This document shows, in pieces, positions 6,126 through 8,694 of a stretch of 8,694 nucleotides of DNA. Source of the stretch: Deltaproteobacteria bacterium RIFOXYD12_FULL_50_9 (GTDB lineage Bacteria > Desulfobacterota > Desulfobulbia > Desulfobulbales > CALZHT01). Position 1 is the stretch's first letter; each line of letters starts with the position of its first letter. The stretch is taken from positions 426 through 9,119 of the forward strand of contig MGTA01000044.1 of the NCBI GenBank assembly GCA_001799225.1. Direction: 5' to 3'. The notes below the pieces were generated by a model that saw only the letters and a list, made by a program, of their open reading frames with translations, was not told the origin of the DNA and did no database searches. The position numbers were made by a program, and so were the translations under genes.

Positions 6126-7313
6126 TCATATCTTTTGCAGCCGTCTTTTGAGTTGCCAGCGGTGCAGCCAGTTCCGCCAGGGATCATGATACTCGGTCAG
6201 AGCTGCGGAGGTTTGCTGCGTTTCGGAACCGCCAAAAACGAGATTGAGGATGTGCAGGGCCGGAACCTGGGTGGAAAAGCGTTCCCGGCAATGGGCGCAA
6301 TAGGTGATTACCGTGCCTTTGGCCTGGCTGGCCCGGTCCTGGGTGTGCCGGTCGGCAAGCGTGGTGTTGCCGGTGGGCGCGCAGCCGCCGGCTCCGCAGC
6401 ACTGGGTTAAATCGTTTTTGAAGCGCAGTTCGTGAATTTCGTTGCCGAGCCGGCTGGCAATAGTTCTTACCGCCTTACGGATTTCCGGCTGGTTTCTGGC
6501 CGGGCAGGAGTCGTGGATGGTGATCTGGCCGCCGCTAAAGGCCGGCTCGGGCAAGCCCTTCTCAATCATGATCTCGTAAATGGTCCGCAGCTTGATGTTG
6601 CTGTTTTCCCGGAAGGTCTTATGGCAGTTGATGCAGGCCAGAACCACTTCCTCGACGCCCATTTTGGCAAATTCGTTTAAAGTCCTGGCAAATATATCTT
6701 GGAACCTGGCAACGTCTCCCATATCCTTGCTGGGTTTGCCGCAGCAGTTGAGCGCTACGCCGATGCCGGGGATTTTCTCACGCAGGTACCGGTAGGCGTT
6801 ATAAACCACGTCCGGCGCATAGGCGGGGAAGGAACAGCCCGGAAAGAAAACGGTTCGGGGAGCGCCTTCTTTATTACTCTCCGGCGGCCTGCTCAGCGTG
6901 AATACCGGAGAGGTGCTGAAGATCTGATGGTTTCTGATGCCCATAAGCTTTGGGGTGATAAAGTCGTAGACAAAATCATCGGGCAGGTTTTTGCCTTGGA
7001 GAGGTTGAAAGATTTTTACCCTGGTCTCATGACACATGCCGCCCGGATAGAGATGACGTCGGCAGATCCGTTGGCACAACCCGCACAGTGAACAGGAATA
7101 GGGGATCTCGATGTTTTCGAGAGGGTTGCGAGTGAAACGTCTGGCCAGTTCTCTGGGGGAGTCGCAGTAATGTTTCAGAAAATGGCAGGCCTTGACGCAG
7201 GCGCCGCAATCCGTGCAGTTAGCAAGGAGTTTTGCGGTTTCATTGGTCTCCTCGGCGAAGTTTACCAGATTATCGCCGGCTGCCGGGGCATTGAGCTTCC
7301 GTGCGGATCTCAT
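6126..7313 (-). CDS. HdrD/GlpC-like iron-sulfur protein with two 4Fe-4S and two CCG motifs
   Basis: 395 residues. Two ferredoxin-type motifs lie at the N-terminus: Cys33-x2-36-x2-39-x3-43 (CTDCGACVKAC) and Cys74-x2-77-x2-80-x3-84 (CSLCGLCQRIC). Two complete CCG motifs follow, as in HdrB/HdrD and GlpC relatives: Cys160...Cys190-191-Gly...Cys227-x2-230, and Cys270...Cys305-306-Gly...Cys339-x2-342. In characterised members the CCG motifs bind noncubane iron-sulfur clusters that handle disulfides, or mediate quinone-linked electron transfer. No signal peptide or membrane span is seen; a basic C-terminal tail (WLHRWQLKRRLQ) could contact the membrane. The start overlaps the stop of the membrane-protein gene as ATGA, with GAGG eight bases upstream, so the two are translationally coupled. 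It likely passes electrons between that membrane partner and a cytosolic thiol substrate; the substrate is unknown. True Hdr activity is not implied. Confidence 0.9.
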   Translation of the reverse strand: MRSARKLNAPAAGDNLVNFAEETNETAKLLANCTDCGACVKACHFLKHYCDSPRELARRFTRNPLENIEIPYSCSLCGLCQRICRRHLYPGGMCHETRVKIFQPLQGKNLPDDFVYDFITPKLMGIRNHQIFSTSPVFTLSRPPESNKEGAPRTVFFPGCSFPAYAPDVVYNAYRYLREKIPGIGVALNCCGKPSKDMGDVARFQDIFARTLNEFAKMGVEEVVLACINCHKTFRENSNIKLRTIYEIMIEKGLPEPAFSGGQITIHDSCPARNQPEIRKAVRTIASRLGNEIHELRFKNDLTQCCGAGGCAPTGNTTLADRHTQDRASQAKGTVITYCAHCRERFSTQVPALHILNLVFGGSETQQTSAALTEYHDPWRNWLHRWQLKRRLQKI

Positions 7314-7834
7314 TTGTAGAACCTCAGGATGGGGGTAATGAAAACAATGATAAGGGCCAGACCGAAACAGAAGCCACAGAGTTTTTTGCGCAGGCCGCGC
7401 AGTGCCCAGAATTTGTTCAACAACTCATCCGGTGGCTGACTATCCGGTGAGAAAGTTGCAAAGGTCTTCTGAATTTCCGGGGCCAGGATAAAAACGCCAT
7501 GGGTGTTGATAGCGAGCCCGATACAGGCTAATACCGTTTTGATCGTGATAATGGTGAGGGCAAGCGAGCTTGCCTCCCTCCACTCGCCATGAAAGGCATA
7601 ATAAATCAGTGGAAAGGCGAGGCCGGTGATGATGAGCGTGAGGATCAGGGCAAAGCAGAATTTTACCTGAAAGATGAGGACATTTTCAAGCACGCGGTCA
7701 AAGGGATAAATGATCGGAAAACCAAGCTTGCCGCGCTGTCTGACCCAGCGCAATTGATAAAAAGGCGCGGCAACGCAGAAGATGGCCGCTAAAATGTGGA
7801 TCTCCAGGGTAATCGTGTAGAGGATGTTCTCCAT
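7310..7834 (-). CDS. Four-helix integral membrane protein, probable partner of the CCG iron-sulfur protein
   Basis: 174 residues with hydrophobic segments at about 6-27, 55-80, 90-116 and 150-171, the second and third joined by a short charged loop (HGEWREAS), and basic loops suggesting cytoplasmic sides. An AAGGAG site eight bases before the ATG supports the start. I do not recognise a named family. His13 in the first helix, His82 at the loop and His112 in the third helix could ligate heme, which would make it a small b-type cytochrome like membrane subunits that pair with HdrD-type proteins. That reading rests on the ATGA overlap with the HdrD-like gene more than on its own sequence. It follows the selenoprotein-like gene after 29 bp, so the three genes probably share a transcript. 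Confidence 0.8.
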   Translation of the reverse strand: MENILYTITLEIHILAAIFCVAAPFYQLRWVRQRGKLGFPIIYPFDRVLENVLIFQVKFCFALILTLIITGLAFPLIYYAFHGEWREASSLALTIITIKTVLACIGLAINTHGVFILAPEIQKTFATFSPDSQPPDELLNKFWALRGLRKKLCGFCFGLALIIVFITPILRFYK

Positions 7835-7863
7835 TTGCCCTTCTCCTTGCTTGTCTTAGCCGT

Positions 7864-8181
7864 CTACCTTTTAAACAGCCGATCCATGAATCCAGCCTTT
7901 GGCGGTTCCGGCAGTCCCAGTTGGCGGCAGATGGCGGCCTCAACGGTGTGGTCGTCTATGTCTTTGCCTTCGGTGATGATCTCATCTCCCACCATTACGG
8001 CCGGCGCCACCGGCAGATCAAGGGCAAAGTATTCGTCGGTGGTGTATTCTGCCTTCGGTTTGCTCGTTATCTCTATTGTAATGGCATTTGCGTATTTGTC
8101 GCCCAACCTGGGCAACATCTTTTGGAAATGCTTTCAGGGGCCGCCGTTCGGTTCGTTCAGAAAAAAATGGACTTTTAACAT
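7864..8181 (-). CDS. Probable selenoprotein, thioredoxin/glutaredoxin-fold, Sec at residue 16 (TGA 8136-8134)
   Basis: 105 residues if the in-frame TGA at codon 16 is read as selenocysteine. The ATG at 8181 has a GGAGG site six bases upstream (8192-8188), whereas the next ATG at 8118, where an ordinary caller would start, has none. Codons 1-15 read MLKVHFFLNEPNGGP, a beta-strand and turn, then Sec16 and a helix. A second strand (NAITIEI) follows, then PVAPAVMVGDE with Pro60 as likely cis-Pro opposite the active site, and a C-terminal helix holding the only cysteine, Cys85. This is a thioredoxin-fold layout with the single redox residue replaced by UGA. A SECIS-like hairpin starts 17 bases after the TGA. 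It heads an operon with a membrane protein and a CCG iron-sulfur protein, which could exchange electrons with it. The alternative is a nonsense mutation or sequencing error in a cysteine codon. Confidence 0.82.
8097..8117 (-). promoter_or_regulatory. Bacterial SECIS-like hairpin downstream of the in-frame TGA
   Basis: On the minus strand TGTTGCCC (8117-8110) pairs with GGGCGACA (8104-8097): eight pairs, one of them a G-U wobble. The loop is AGGTT. The loop G is 26-27 bases past the UGA, inside the range usual for bacterial SECIS elements, and AGGU matches the apical loop of the E. coli fdhF element that SelB recognises. It lies entirely in coding sequence, as bacterial SECIS elements do. Confidence 0.75.
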
Positions 8182-8290
8182 TGTGTTCCTCCGGAGAATT
8201 AGATTTTTTGTAAGATGTAACATGATTGATTACGTTCTTATCATATAAATAAATGTTTATATATTTGTTCGTTATTGTCAAGGAGAAAAA
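8182..8290. promoter_or_regulatory. AT-rich divergent promoter region
   Basis: This gap separates the minus-strand redox operon from the plus-strand flavoprotein. It is much more AT-rich than its surroundings. A consensus-like TTGACA lies on the minus strand at 8281-8276, but the best TATAAA (8261-8256) is only 14 bases away, so no box pair is convincing. An AT-rich inverted repeat, ATATAAA (8243-8249) and TTTATAT (8256-8262), could be an operator. Exact promoters cannot be assigned. Confidence 0.45.
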
Positions 8291-8353
8291 ATGGAAATGC
8301 AAAAAAACTCGACGCTTTTGGCTTTTACAGGTACAACAAGGGCTCTTTGCTGA
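8291..8353 (+). CDS. Short ORF (20 codons), possible leader peptide
   Basis: An ATG with AGGAG five bases upstream (8281-8285) opens a 20-codon frame, MEMQKNSTLLAFTGTTRALC, ending in TGA. It is too short to judge by composition and I recognise no family. It lies in the leader of the flavoprotein gene, 61 bp before its ATG, with a possible hairpin between them, which is a leader-peptide arrangement. The Shine-Dalgarno sequence is better than that of the main gene. Chance is a real alternative. Confidence 0.35.
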   Translation: MEMQKNSTLLAFTGTTRALC

Positions 8354-8370
8354 TCCATAAAATAAAATTC

Positions 8371-8395
8371 AAGCCGACCACGGCACGAACGGCTT
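8371..8395 (+). other. Short inverted repeat in the flavoprotein leader
   Basis: AAGCCG (8371-8376) and CGGCTT (8390-8395) can form a 6-bp stem with a 13-base loop, 19 bases before the flavoprotein ATG. No T-tract follows, so it is not a terminator; it could affect ribosome access or be fortuitous. Confidence 0.25.
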
Positions 8396-8414
8396 ATAAA
8401 ATAAGGCGAACAAC

Positions 8415-8694
8415 ATGGCGGACTATGATTATGATATCGGCATTATCGGCGGCGGGGCGGCAGGGCTTACCGTGGCTTCCGGCGCGGCCCAGCTCGGCGC
8501 CAAGACCATGCTGGTCGAAAAAGAAGAGGTGCTGGGCGGCGACTGTCTCCATTACGGCTGCGTGCCAAGTAAAACCCTGATCAAGACAGCCCATGTCTAT
8601 CATCTCATGAAAAACGGTGCGCAATACGGACTCCCGACTTTGTCGCCGCCGCCGGTGGATTTCAGAGAGGTTTCCCTCCGGATTCGGTCAGTGA
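8415..8694 (+). CDS. Pyridine nucleotide-disulfide oxidoreductase (mercuric reductase / lipoamide dehydrogenase-like), partial N-terminus
   Basis: 93 codons remain open to the right edge. The first strand and FAD-binding Rossmann motif are clear: DIGIIGGGAAG (GGGAAG at residues 12-17), with Glu35 at the end of the second strand where the adenosine ribose is bound. The redox-active disulfide motif is GGDCLHYGCVPSK, with Cys44 and Cys49 in the CxxxxC spacing of class I enzymes such as lipoamide dehydrogenase, glutathione reductase and MerA. These enzymes pass electrons from NAD(P)H through FAD to a disulfide or metal. No heavy-metal-binding domain precedes the Rossmann fold. The substrate cannot be decided from this portion. 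The start has only a weak AAGG eight bases upstream. Divergent placement beside a thioredoxin-fold selenoprotein operon makes a shared redox theme plausible but unproven. Confidence 0.9.
   Translation, partial: MADYDYDIGIIGGGAAGLTVASGAAQLGAKTMLVEKEEVLGGDCLHYGCVPSKTLIKTAHVYHLMKNGAQYGLPTLSPPPVDFREVSLRIRSV

Noticed and set aside
6126..7313. Calling the CCG protein a true heterodisulfide reductase subunit
   Set aside because: The cysteine pattern is shared by GlpC, LutA-like and many uncharacterised proteins, and no other Hdr subunit gene (HdrA, HdrB, HdrC) is in the window.
8018..8302. A 94-codon minus-strand frame overlapping the start of the selenoprotein gene
   Set aside because: It begins in the AT-rich promoter region without a ribosome binding site and is out of frame with the recognisable thioredoxin-fold sequence; the GGAGG-ATG at 8181 belongs to the other frame.
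8291..8365. TGA of the 20-codon ORF read as a second selenocysteine (Cys-Sec)
   Set aside because: Read-through adds only three residues before TAA, and the hairpin at 8371-8395 lies beyond that stop without a SECIS-like GGU apex.

Overview
The window reads as chromosomal DNA of a Gram-negative anaerobe, most likely a Desulfobacterota (deltaproteobacterial) bacterium. The pointers are an outer-membrane beta-barrel and a periplasmic LolA-like protein, a heterodisulfide-reductase-type iron-sulfur protein with two CCG motifs, a DsrE-fold protein, and a gene that appears to use UGA as selenocysteine. The taxonomic call is inference from gene content, not a match to a known genome.

All but the right-hand end lies on the minus strand, so transcription runs from high to low coordinates. 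From the right: (a) 8181-6126 is a three-gene unit encoding a thioredoxin-fold protein with an in-frame TGA followed by a SECIS-like hairpin, a four-helix membrane protein, and an HdrD/GlpC-like protein with two 4Fe-4S motifs and two CCG motifs. (b) 6000-1139 is a four-gene unit encoding a DsrE-like protein, an RND/MMPL transporter, a LolA-like periplasmic protein and an outer-membrane beta-barrel protein, closed by a clear intrinsic terminator at 1091-1114. (c) 1044-1 is an ECF sigma factor and its membrane-anchored zinc-finger anti-sigma factor, the latter cut by the left edge. On the plus strand at the right edge is the start of a mercuric-reductase/lipoamide-dehydrogenase-like flavoprotein, preceded by a 20-codon ORF with a good ribosome binding site.

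Three observations stand out. First, the gene at 8181-7864 is missed or shortened by standard gene calling: its well-placed ribosome binding site and start lie upstream of an in-frame TGA, and a stem-loop with an AGGU apical loop follows 17 nt later. Second, sigma and anti-sigma genes are each preceded by the same motif, GGAAC-N16-CGTT, within an identical ATGGAACAAAA context; this suggests two autoregulated ECF promoters and moves the sigma start to 1044. Third, an array of GTCCAC/GTGGAC hexamers on a 9-bp period sits inside the signal-peptide coding region of the outer-membrane protein and keeps the reading frame open.

Functionally the window combines a redox module (seleno-thiol protein, membrane protein, CCG iron-sulfur protein, probably the divergent disulfide oxidoreductase) with an envelope transport module (inner-membrane RND pump, periplasmic carrier, outer-membrane barrel) and an envelope-stress type sigma/anti-sigma pair.
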